Shown here in pieces: positions 24,201 through 33,066 of a DNA stretch of 33,066 nucleotides. The translations under genes and the position numbers were made by a program. The notes beneath the pieces were generated by a model. It worked only from the letters and a program-made list of their open reading frames with translations. It was not told where the DNA came from and searched no databases. Source of the DNA: Phoronis ovalis (lineage: Eukaryota; Phoronida; Phoronidae). Position 1 is the stretch's first letter, and every line of letters starts with the position of its first letter. The stretch lies in the NCBI GenBank assembly GCA_028565635.1, contig JAOXYB010022847.1:1-33066 (forward strand), given 5' to 3'.

Positions 24201-27200
24201 AAATTCCCTAAAAGAAAGTAGTATTAATAGTAAATGTCTTCAAATTGTATTCCCCTTAATTTTCTGCACACAGTTTGAAATTAAAATTTACATATTTACA
24301 TCTGTTCAGATCATGCGCACACATTTGCATTTTTAATATTTGTATTCATTGAGTCATTTTTAATTTTTTTAGAGAAATACTTTTCAAATAGTCTTAATTT
24401 CAAATGAAACAGAATCGGTGGTTGTATTCCTTTACAACAAAATTGAATGGAGCAGAAAGTCAGCAACACATTCCCATGCCCAGGTATCAGTTAATACATT
24501 CTTATGCCCAGGTATCAGTTAATACATTACCATGCCTAGGAATCAGTTGGAAATACTATATTATGTTTGTTGAGTATTTCAGCATCTGAGAATTCTCCTT
24601 TTTTGCATTTTATGGAGAACGCAGTACTAGGTCATACTAGGCAATTATTAAAACAAAATCCTATTAGTAAATTTGTATTATAGTTCCAATTATAGCCAAT
24701 TTTCTCTTGGAGTAGGCACGAGTGATTTAAGGTGGTAAATAGGTAATATTTTATAGGTTGGCTTCAATGACGGAAACGGTAACTATGTGTCTTTACCTAC
24801 TTCAATCCCAGCTTTAAACTCAGGTGATATTATTAACATGGCTGCATCCAGTAACGTCAATGTCACAGGCAAATGGATATTCCGGGTTGATGGAAATACT
24901 GTAGCGGTGGATGAGGCCACAAACGCTGCTGCCAGCGCCTCTGGTAATAATTAATCTGTTTAACAAAACTTTTGTTAATTTCCATCAAAAAAATTATCAT
25001 ACTACATCACACAGGTGATGTTATTCTAACTACATATTACAGTTGATATTTAAAATTGCTTAGTACTATTAATTGCTTGTATTTATTAAAAATCAGATTT
25101 GAAAACATGGCATATTATTTTATGTTATAGGCATTAGGTGTAATGTTACTAATGAAACTTTACCAGTTGGTAGTTTTTCGACTCTAGATGTAACATCCGG
25201 CATATTTTTGTGGGGACAGGAGATTTCATTCACCTGTGAAGTGGGTTATTACTCCACCGGAATGTATCCAAATTATGATGCAAATGGAACTTTGAAATGT
25301 ATGGCTGACGAAACTTGGGCATTTACGAGTGTCTCTAGCTGTATGAGTAAGTATATATGGACATCTATTTCACTATTTCTACATAATGTAGAACATTGGA
25401 AATATACGTAGAACAATGGCGTCATACGGGCGCAATACCGGGGAAGCAAATCGAGATTGTAGTCAACAAAATGTACAAGTTGTAATAGTTGGCATGGAAG
25501 AATGTGGCAATTTCGTGAAATAGAGCGAGTGCGGATGCTGTGCGCGGAACCAGTAGGCACATGCACTGTGGTTTGTTCAGGGGATGCATGTACCAGTTTT
25601 ATTGTTACAGTAACTAACTATACTCTCATCTCTGTATAGATATGTTTTGCTTTATTGTTTGTTTTTACAGTAGGTTTCAGAGTTATGGTCTTTCGTATAT
25701 ACAAAATACTGGTTTGTGATGCAGTAAAATGACGTCAAAAATCTGAGTAACTGTCACAAACCAATATATTTAGTACTTTATCGGGAGTAGGTTTCTGAGT
25801 TATGCTCTTCGGCATATATACAAAATACCGGTTTGTGATGCGGTAAAATGACGTCAAAAATCTGAGTAACTGTCACAAACCAATATATTTAGTACTTTAT
25901 CGGGAGTAGGTTTCCGAGTTATTGTCGGGGTTATGCTCTTCCGTACATACAAAAAAAACTGGTTTGTGATGCGGTAAAATGACGTCAGAAAAATCTGACT
26001 AACTGTCACAAACTAGTATATTTAGTATTTTATCGGGAGAGCATAACTCGGAAACCTACTGTAATTTGGAATACCAATTAATAAATACATAAAATTAATG
26101 TCATTGCTAATCATAACTGTACTTTATAGGGCGTTCCTGTGGTCCTCCGCAATTGAATCCTAACACTGTTAAAACCAGCGGAGGCATGTTGTACAAGGAT
26201 ACAATTACAATACAGTGCGCTGACGGATATAAAGTCACTAGTGGCGACAACACTACGACATGTCAAGCTGACTCTACTTGGAATGGAACAGCCTTACAAT
26301 GCCAAAGTAAGCACTATAGTTGACTTTAAAATTTACAGGACGTACAATTTATTTGACAATGCCAAAGTAAGCACTATAGTTGACTCGACTCTAAAATTTA
26401 CAGTAGAAAATATATTTTACAACCGCTGCAGACAAGCTTTATGTGTCCGATGTTCATGTATGTACTAGTCGCATAAGACACTTTTGTCTGCAACAAAAAG
26501 ATTTTTATATATTACAATTAATCATATATATTTTCACTTAGATAAAAAATAATAAGTGTTAGAAACAATATAAATGTATATGTTCTAATGATGCATCGAA
26601 TGTATATTTCATAACTAAACATTTTAATTTCATTGCATACAATTCAGAATTAGTTTAGTATTAATGGTAGTAAAATGGTGTGCCGTTTTTTTTCCTGCAG
26701 AGCTAAGCTGTGGAGATCCAGGCTCGGTTGATAACGCTGTGAGAACAGGGAGCAGTTACTTGTACGAAGATGTTGTTTCGTATACTTGTAACGAAGGTTA
26801 TGAAAGGCGTTCGGGCAGTTCTGCGATTAACTGTCTAAAAACAGGACTTTGGATTACACCTAAACTGGTTTGTCAAAGTAAGATAGACGCTCACTGCTTA
26901 AATCTGATTTCTTTTCGTAGACTTTTTTATACTCTGTTCTATTTATAGAATTACATACATGCATCTGCAAATTGTTTTGTTGCAAATAACATAAAAATCA
27001 TTTTTTGGTGAATATAGACAAAATGCCAACTGCTCTTTACTGTTTTCTCCATGTACATGTACAAATGTAGGTACGCTAGTCTGAATAAGTCAATTCATAA
27101 AACTTTATAGTTATTGCCATGTATTCCGTGAAACTGTACATTAGCATCAATAAATAATTAATATATAAATTGTACTTCTCATGATTATTTTAAATTGCTG

Positions 27201-29191
27201 TTTACGGAGCAATTTAGAATTAATAACATCATAACAATTACATTATAAGCCTAATATGAGGTCAGGGAATACTACTAAATTATTTAGTACATAATGTATA
27301 CTGGTGAGATTTTAATCTTTGCAGAAAAAAGATGTCCGATTCCTTCTGTTACCACTGGCGCAGTGAGAACTGGGAACAATGCCTTCTATGAATTCGGAGA
27401 CGTAATAACATTTGCGTGCGAACCAGGTTATGAGTACTTGAGCGGTAGTTACTCTATGGAATGTCTTTCAAATACTACTTGGAACGGAAGTCATGCTCTT
27501 CAATGCCAACGTAAGAAGTAGCTGAATTTATTCAAATTCCTGAAAATAATTATATTGTACTTGTAACCTCCATGTTGATGTCAGTGTTGCAGGGCACTGG
27601 CGAAAGAGTTGCTATTATTGAAGTACCTGCGCGGATAAATTATGGCTCAAAGCTTGTTTTTTGTTTATTTAGTTTACACATAAGTTATGTTTTTCAGTTA
27701 ATGACGTTAATCAGTAATTGACACGCATTCAGTGCTTAAAAGTGTCACAAATCGTATAATTTTAAATCTCTATAAAGTTAAATGTACAAAGGGGTTTTAA
27801 AGAAGTATAGCATACAAAACGTTTCATATATATATGCTCTACATATATAAATGTATAATCGCACTAACACTTGTACAAGTATATATTAATGGTTCTTTAA
27901 TATCGTAAAACAGTTAAATATGGGTTTCCACCAAGAAAGCGTAAATATCTTTTCAGGCAAAAACTGTGGGGACCCCGGTATCAATGAACATGCATTCAGA
28001 ACTGGAGATGATAATTTTCTATACGGTGCTAAACTAAATTACGGCTGTAAACCTGGTTTCGGGGCGCTAGGATTCGGTTTAGATGGAGAAGCTGATATAA
28101 CATGCACCGAAAATGGAACTTGGTCCAGCAAACGACCTGTTTGCATAAGTAGGTTTCTCCGAAGAATACCTTTTATTGTTCAACTAAATTTAGTGTTTTC
28201 CCGTGCCGATATTATAGTAAAATACAATGTATGTCTGTTGACACGTTTATCATTAATAACAAAATACAGTACCATTTCTACCTTGGATTGATTGGTTCAA
28301 AGTCGAGGTGATATATGATTGTTGTGGATTGAATTCATCTGAACGCCCATTGCTCCATTGCATGAATGATCCTGTGCTACAGGCATTCCCTGCATCCGTT
28401 CCAAACCACGATAAATATGTTAATTTAGCTATAATTAACATTTGGACAAGTATTGTGTCACATTTCATATTAAACATAAGTATCGTAAACTGTTTCGCTA
28501 TTTGTAAAAAAAAAACATTTTGAAACCCGTTGTTTATTTACAAACTGTATTTGTCATCTTATCGTTGATATTGTTTTTTAGTACTTGAAAGAGAAAAGAA
28601 AACGAAGGAAATTGAGCTTAAAGTAATACTAGCTACAACTATACCAGTCGCCTTCCTCTTCTTATGTTTTGTGATCCTTGTTTGTTATTTGACTTTCAAG
28701 TAAGTTGTTCTCTTTGTATAATACGTATATTTTTTCAGAGAAATATCTAACTGGTATTGTAAAACTAATTTCCATTATGCGACAAAACATTTAATTGACT
28801 GTCTATAATTAAAGATTATTTATACTTTGCTTGTTAGAAGTAGATCTAGTTACACATAGCTCTCACAATATTCTGGGTATCGGGAGTCACCTGTTAGGCT
28901 GATCGATATCATACAGTTCGTAAAGTGTAGTGCTGAAATATTTACGTAGAATATTATAAGTCATAATTTAAACCCGGACATTGGTCATAACCTACCACGT
29001 CGCGTGGGTATCTTAGTATCTGTTTGTCAGCCCAATATTTTTCAAGGAATCAGGATTTGGCAAATTCTGTAATTTACTTTGTTACTTGTAGGAAGAAAAG
29101 AATCAAGCAGATTACCTTTCCTGAAGAACAGAAACCACCGTCTCCTGAACAGTATTGGACTCGACCACCTGACGCCACAAGCACCGTCTAG
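21260..29191 (+). CDS. NIDO and sushi domain type I membrane protein
   Basis: Twelve exons: 21260-21472, 21938-22114, 23986-24111, 24373-24483, 24757-24943, 25131-25346, 26130-26306, 26701-26877, 27325-27510, 27957-28148, 28582-28699, 29092-29191. They total 1980 nt, or 659 residues and a TAG. The order is signal peptide (LGTLILLTVLKHYVGG), NIDO domain over about residues 55-250, five sushi/CCP domains, juxtamembrane EREKKTKEIELK, one transmembrane helix (VAFLFLCFVILVCYLTF) and a basic stop-transfer KKKRIK. The roughly 35-residue tail ends ATSTV. NIDO exons join in phase 0 and sushi exons in phase 1, as is usual for shuffled domains. The second ATG (21266, A at -3) has a better context than the first. 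SNED1 and related vertebrate proteins share NIDO and sushi but carry EGF or FN3 domains not seen here. A cell-surface adhesion or recognition role is inferred. Confidence 0.88.
22115..23985 (+). other. 1.9-kb intron with tandem duplication and decayed repeats
   Basis: The largest intron of the NIDO-sushi gene. It contains an 80-base tandem duplication with a polyguanine run (22447-22602) and a degenerate copy of the GC-rich dispersed repeat (about 22670-22920: CACCCCTAAACAAG, then TTTTTTCGACAAGCC). It also has the inverted repeat GTACGTACAGTACGTAC (22960-22976), a run of 13 C (22996-23008) and the motif CCAAGATGGCGGCCATTTTG near 23388. Open frames at 22712-22915 and 23135-23341 have no domain signal and are not called as genes. 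Confidence 0.6.
22447..22602. repeat. 80-base tandem duplication with polyguanine tail
   Basis: Two adjacent copies of a unit starting ATTCTGGTATGTTATTAG and ending with a G run and TAAT lie at 22447-22526 (12 G) and 22527-22602 (8 G). Apart from the G-run length the copies are identical by eye, so the duplication is recent or an assembly artefact. Confidence 0.9.
24469..24550 (+). repeat. 28-base repeat in three copies spanning a splice donor
   Basis: Copies at 24469-24496, 24497-24524 and 24525-24550 share CATGCCCAGGTATCAGTTAA or close variants. The first copy contains the real exon end (CAG|GTATCA at 24483/24484). The second keeps an identical donor at 24511/24512, and the third has mutated it to TAG|GAATCA. 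Use of the second donor would add 28 bases and break the frame with the next exon. Confidence 0.85.
25666..26063. mobile_element. Mariner/Tc1-type MITE with three internal tandem units
   Basis: Terminal inverted repeats of about 23 bases with two mismatches start at 25668 (CAGTAGGTTTCAGAGTTATG) and end at 26061. Both are flanked by TA, as in Tc1/mariner insertions. The interior is three tandem units of 117, 119 and about 134 bases (25671-25787, 25788-25906, 25907-26040). Each unit contains GGTTTGTGA paired with TCACAAAC or TCACAAACC, and a palindromic TGACGTCA (25730, 25849, 25980). No transposase frame is present. It sits in the intron between the first and second sushi exons. Confidence 0.8.
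26296..26385 (+). repeat. 60-base tandem duplication copying a splice donor
   Basis: ACAATGCCAAAGTAAGCACT and ten further bases at 26296-26325 recur at 26356-26385, period 60. The first copy holds the end of the second sushi exon (CAAA|GTAAGC). The second is an identical intronic decoy donor. Splicing there would add in-frame AAG CAC TAT AGT TGA, a premature stop. Confidence 0.85.
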
Positions 29192-30762
29192 TAACAGTTA
29201 ATAAATAAATGCCCATAACAACTGGCCATAATTAATTCTGGCTGATATCATGTAGATCACACTGGTATACAAGAATGTATAAAACATCCTTTTAGAGACC
29301 TATAACGTTTTGAGGTAACAGTTTTAGTAGGACACACAGAGATGTAGAGTAAAAGACTAATGCCATTTTGTTTTTAGTGTTTCAACGTTTTCATAAATGT
29401 TAAGATAATGAAACGTGTGATATGTATTTAATTTCTCAATTAATTTATAAAACGCTAGCTGGCGTAGAACGTGGATAAATTTAAGCAAACTAATTAACGT
29501 TACAAATTAAATAACTGAAACAACAAAACAACTGCAAAACAAAGCCACTTGATATCGAATAAAACAGTAAGAGTTTCATTTTTATAAGTAAACATTCAAG
29601 ACAGGTAGAAATAGAAAAATACTCGAATAGAACGACAGCTTTCAAAACGTCGTGAGATATTGGTCAACAAACGCACAGTATTATTGTGGATGTATCTGAG
29701 CTATACCAATGCCCACGTGCAAGTTATAATTAAGTACCACATATAGTCTCTATTAGCAGCTAATGCAAAAATATTATAACATATAAAACTACGCTGGACT
29801 CATATTATTATTTAAAAGTGCTTTTCGAGTTACTGTTTCCCATAATTGTCACTAGGGGGCCACGGGGGGCTTATTATCTGTCTTTATCTATAATTGTATT
29901 TATTTCTCTACAAAATTTCTAACAATAGTAAACCATTTGCAAATTTGTAAAATACACCCGAAGCTTTATCAGCAAATAAATAAAATGATTCCATAGAAAA
30001 ACAGATATTTTTTGAATGCATTGAACACTAAGTTAACCCTCAAATCTCACATTTTCTCTCAATTATCCACCTGGAAATTTGAAACTGTAACTTTAAGGGA
30101 TTGATTATATTTTAGTTTGTATATTTCTTTTTACTAAATGCTTCTATTATCATGTACTTATATATTTCAAATGAAATTGTTCTAATATAACATAATTAAC
30201 ACTTAGTATATAGTAATACAGTTTATTATAGCTTTCTGACCTTTAACTTGTTATAGTCTGGATTGATACAAATAATTAATTATTTACTAGTTATTTTCTG
30301 GAGGACTTTCGATGCGGATTTGGCCTCATATTTTTATCTCACGTTATTGTCTTGTATGGTTCCGTATATTTGTATTAGAGTATAGTAACAGCTAAAAACA
30401 AAAATATGTAACATGCGTAACTAAATCTGAAATTTGATTGTGATAATATTAATTAACTATTTTTAGTTTTTTTATATTTTAAATGAATTTGTTCTATAAC
30501 ATAATTATACAAAGTCTAATAATATAGTACATCTTTCTTAAGTATATATTAACAGCTGAAAACAAAACATATTATATAACATGCGTAACTAAATCTGAAC
30601 TTTGATTGTGAAAATATTAATTAACTATTTTTAGTTTGTTATATTTTAAATCAATTTGGTCTAACATAATTATACAAAGTCTAATAATATAAAGTACATC
30701 TGTCTTAAGTTTCTTACTTGGTATAATCTTAATTGAGACTTGTAATTAATGATATTAAATAG
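29192..30762. other. Convergent intergenic region with duplicated gene tail
   Basis: The region separates the stop codons of two convergent genes. AATAAA signals for the plus-strand gene occur at 29200 and 29204 (very close to the stop) and at 29558. From about 30095 to 30762 the sequence is made of diverged direct repeats related to the 3' end of the minus-strand gene. Otherwise it is AT-rich, and I see no other gene. Confidence 0.6.
30095..30762 (-). repeat. Decayed tandem copies of the 3' end of the minus-strand gene
   Basis: TAGTTATTTTCTGG at 30288 recurs at 30760, over the real stop codon. The 70 or so bases that follow align in both places, including the GACTTT and CTCATATTT blocks, giving an offset of 472. 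In the decayed copy the reading frame has a TAA where the gene has a sense codon. A second, 164-base duplication (starting at 30387 and 30551) shares ATGCGTAACTAAATCTGAA and lies between them. The sequence before each copy also aligns, so the unit includes 3' UTR. Confidence 0.7.
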
Positions 30763-32684
30763 TTATTTTCTGGTTGACTTTAGATTAGGAGCTGATCTCA
30801 TATTTGTATCTCTTCGGTTTGGTCTTGTTGTTATCACATTTGGTATGAAAAATTGCGGCGACGATGGCGGTACTAGTTGTGAAAATCTTCCCCGATTATC
30901 TCCTGGCGAGTCCAAGGAACGAACTTGATACGATGGATTTCTTTTTACTGGTTTTGGGGATTTCGCTTTAGGCGTTTCAAAAGTGTTAGGAGCGCTGTAT
31001 GAAGCTTGTTTTCCACGTAGAGGACCGGACATTTTTCTAGACTCATACTCTAAGGCTTTCCTATCTTTTACTCGAGGTATGCCATAATTAATATACTTAT
31101 TTAACGGTAAAACAGATCCCGTGTTTGCACCGACAGAGTAGGCATACACGTGATAAATAGGGTCTCCGCCACGTTTTCTATACATCTGTAGATGGTCATA
31201 AAACGATTCCACCCGAAGTTTTGTACAACGATTCCTCATAAGATCGTCGCAAACATTATCGTTAACATAGGTTCGCCACATCAACCATTGATGGAGTAAT
31301 GAAGATGGTCCAGGTTTTCTTCCCATGTCCTGCAAAGATTTAATATACCGGTAAGAAAAATGCACACCTGAATGTCGTGTATTACTAGGTATGTCGCCAG
31401 TCTTGAGACACATTTCCTGTTAGAAAAAAACTATCAACAAACTAAATCATAATTGGGAGCTATGATGAAACAGGTAGTCAAGGTTGAAGATATTATTTCT
31501 AGCTGAAAATAATTTATAATTTGGTATACTACCTTAACTTTTCGCGGTTGTCTCCAGACTTTATCTTTGAAAGTATTACATTATACAATGCCTATTAGTT
31601 TTCTGTTGTCAACCTAGATATATAGCTAAAGAAAATGACCATCGCATGTTATATTACCAGCTACACACAACCCACATTATGCGGCCTTATGATGGTTCCT
31701 GTCCCTTTAATAATTGAGTGATAATTTCATAATGAGTACGTTCAATTGTACATGGACTCATCAGATAAAAGCTATCCATGGTGCGTATCCATTTATTAGT
31801 TGAGTGTAATACAGTGTTAACACCATAGGGCAAAGAAAGGGCCAAATACTGTCGATATCTTAATACAAGCCATAATTACTCACTCTATGCCCTCTCATTT
31901 TATGCTTTTCTTCCATATGAAGTAAGTTGGTCACTCCATAATTTGAACGAAAGGTAGAGATAATTATCACAACTATCCTCCATTTAAATAGAAGGAACAC
32001 AAACAGCAACTAAATTCGGTTTTCATGAAGTCGTAAATACCCTCGTGCTGCAAATGAAGAATTAACATATTCTGTCTGATACATAGTTCTGGATACATGA
32101 TGGATTCTACACTAGTATATAGCAAGCTGTGTGATGATTTGATTGCTTGTGTTGTGTGTTGTTTAGTAAGTCACACATGCATGAAAAGGAAAAAATATAT
32201 ACCTTATCGTATTTATTTTCTATCGGAGGTTCATATACTGTTGCAGCTGAATCGCTGGGCGAAGCTCCGTCACTCTTTCTGCGTATCCATCTTTGAGAAG
32301 GTATTGGCTATCACAAATTAAAGATATTGAAAATATTGTCATGCAATGAAATGACAACTGTGAATCACACTGTGCAGTAAACAAAATGTAACATGGTTAC
32401 GATATATAAGAAACAGCACGGTATATTCCGCAAAATGTATTGGGATTTTGTTTTCCATCAAGAAAAGATAAACAAAAAAGAGCAATGCTGTATTTTTTAC
32501 AAGAAATGTTTACATAACTAGCAGTCGGCCATTAGAAAGTGCTTATGTATATATGTGTGTCTCTAGAATCATCGAATTTCAAATTTCATAAAAATAACTT
32601 TAATTTTCTTACCTCCCCTGATCGAAAATGTCCATCATATCCCTCCAAGTCAAACTGGTGATGACTATAACCTTTAAAGTCCAT
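30763..32684 (-). CDS. Unrecognised basic protein, three exons, 276 residues
   Basis: Minus-strand exons are 32613-32684 (from the ATG; the exon extends to an acceptor at 32697), 32203-32307 and 30763-31416 with TAA. All junctions are phase 0 with good sites (GAG|GTAAGA, AAG|GTATAT, acceptors GATAG and AACAG). Residues 1-24 are MDFKGYSHHQFDLEGYDGHF and RSGE. Residues 25-59 are polar (RWIRRKSDGASPSDSAATVY). From residue 60 comes a compact-looking part: HSGVHFSYRYIKSLQDM, SSLLHQWLMWRTYVND and ESFYDHLQMYRKRGGDPIYH. After about residue 165 it is Ser/Pro/Lys/Arg-rich and probably disordered. There is no signal peptide or membrane helix. I do not recognise the family. The ATG context is moderate (G at +4), and the frame is open back to the acceptor, so further upstream coding exons are possible. 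Confidence 0.72.
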
Positions 32685-32696
32685 GGAACTGAATAC

Positions 32697-33066
32697 CTAC
32701 AAACAATTAACATTGATCAATGATAACAACACTGTAATGTTATTATAGCAATCATCGCACTACCAAACGTATAGCGATATATACCTTTAAAAAAAACTAC
32801 CACGAAAAGAAACTTATTAACCCTTTATTTACTAATTAAAAAGCCGACTGTACTACTCGTCAGTCAGTAACCATGAATAACCGTGAAGACAGGTTTCCAG
32901 GGTCAGGTTCCATGAGCTAATAAGTACCTCGCCATTTAGTGCATATCAGAAATGATGTACATACAATTATTTGCATCATACGGGTCCAACAACGGAAGCA
33001 CCCACCGAGTCTGTTCCCCATAATATCTGTTCCCCAGACGAGTCTGGCTGGCTGGCAAACCTTAAA
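32697..33066. other. Upstream region of the minus-strand gene
   Basis: It begins at the 3' splice site (TTTGTAG on the minus strand) of the first recognised exon, so at least one upstream, probably 5' UTR, exon is expected here or beyond the window. I could not identify it or a promoter. Confidence 0.4.

Larger units (their letters stand above)
21938..24943 (+). other. NIDO domain exons
   Basis: Exons 21938-22114, 23986-24111, 24373-24483 and 24757-24943 carry the family pattern: KINGIITFSD, then VIIAPFWADVETATSGGNIW with YRQV, TTVFIATYHDV, NTFQIVLISNETESVVVFLY with NKIEW, and VGFNDGNGNYVSLP. These match the nidogen/NIDO signature (APFWADVD, YR, NTFQ, the tyrosine/tryptophan strand and the GFNAGDG-like turn). 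The domain is extracellular and found in basement-membrane and membrane-mucin proteins. All junctions are phase 0 until the last, where phase 1 sushi exons begin. Confidence 0.88.
25131..28148 (+). other. Five sushi/CCP domain exons
   Basis: One exon per domain: 25131-25346, 26130-26306, 26701-26877, 27325-27510, 27957-28148. All are phase 1 at both ends. Each encodes four cysteines with the usual spacing, a Cys-x-x-Gly-Tyr or Gly-Phe turn (CEVGYY, CADGYK, CNEGYE, CEPGYE, CKPGFG) and a Trp before the last cysteine (DETWAF, STWNG, GLWIT, TTWNG, GTWSS). Domains 3, 4 and 5 share an A(V/F)RTG motif and domains 2 and 4 share TWNG followed by ALQCQ, which implies internal exon duplication. Sushi domains bind proteins in complement regulators and adhesion receptors. 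The ligand here is unknown. Confidence 0.9.

Noticed and set aside
28253-28523. Open frames on both strands between the fifth sushi exon and the transmembrane exon
   Set aside because: They have no domain signal or suitable splice phase. The flanking exons join directly in phase 1.
32097-32321. Plus-strand open frame of 74 codons
   Set aside because: It is antisense to the second exon of the minus-strand gene, which has matching splice sites and phases on both sides.

Overview
This is eukaryotic, animal nuclear DNA. It is AT-rich, and the genes are split into many short exons (42 to 277 bases) with GT-AG boundaries and introns of about 90 to 1900 bases. The gene content (an axonemal SPEF2/CPC1 orthologue and a NIDO-plus-sushi membrane protein) and the mix of short inverted-repeat transposons suggest a marine invertebrate. 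A lophotrochozoan such as a mollusc is my best guess, but the sequence does not settle this.

Layout. (1) Positions 272-18415, plus strand: the C-terminal three quarters of SPEF2 (sperm flagellar protein 2; CPC1 in green algae), a central-pair protein of motile cilia and sperm flagella. I place 30 exons, 1395 residues, starting inside the gene and ending at a TAA at 18413-18415. They cover most of the adenylate kinase-like domain, two low-complexity Lys/Pro/Glu-rich linkers and the conserved C-terminal half. (2) 18416-21259: 3' UTR with a 79-base tandem duplication, a near-palindromic element, and a GC-rich dispersed repeat. (3) 21260-29191, plus strand: a complete 12-exon gene for a 659-residue type I membrane protein with signal peptide, NIDO domain, five sushi/CCP domains, one transmembrane helix and a short tail ending in a class I PDZ-ligand-like sequence. 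(4) 29192-30762: an AT-rich convergent intergenic region that carries decayed copies of the 3' end of the next gene. (5) 30763-32696, minus strand: a three-exon gene for a 276-residue basic protein that I do not recognise.

The introns hold most of the unusual structure. There is a 303-base full-length foldback element with a perfect 9-base target duplication (10614-10934). A 394-base mariner-type MITE has three internal units, each with a palindromic TGACGTCA (25666-26063). Three related GC-rich repeat copies lie at about 15180, 20000 and 22670. Two short tandem duplications have copied splice donor sites of the NIDO-sushi gene. Two small SPEF2 linker exons appear to need GC rather than GT donors.

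The three genes show no evidence of acting together. SPEF2 works in the axoneme, the NIDO-sushi protein should act at the cell surface, and the third is unknown. No RNA gene, CRISPR array or prokaryotic feature was seen. All exon models come from reading splice consensus, phase and family similarity by eye, without transcript data.
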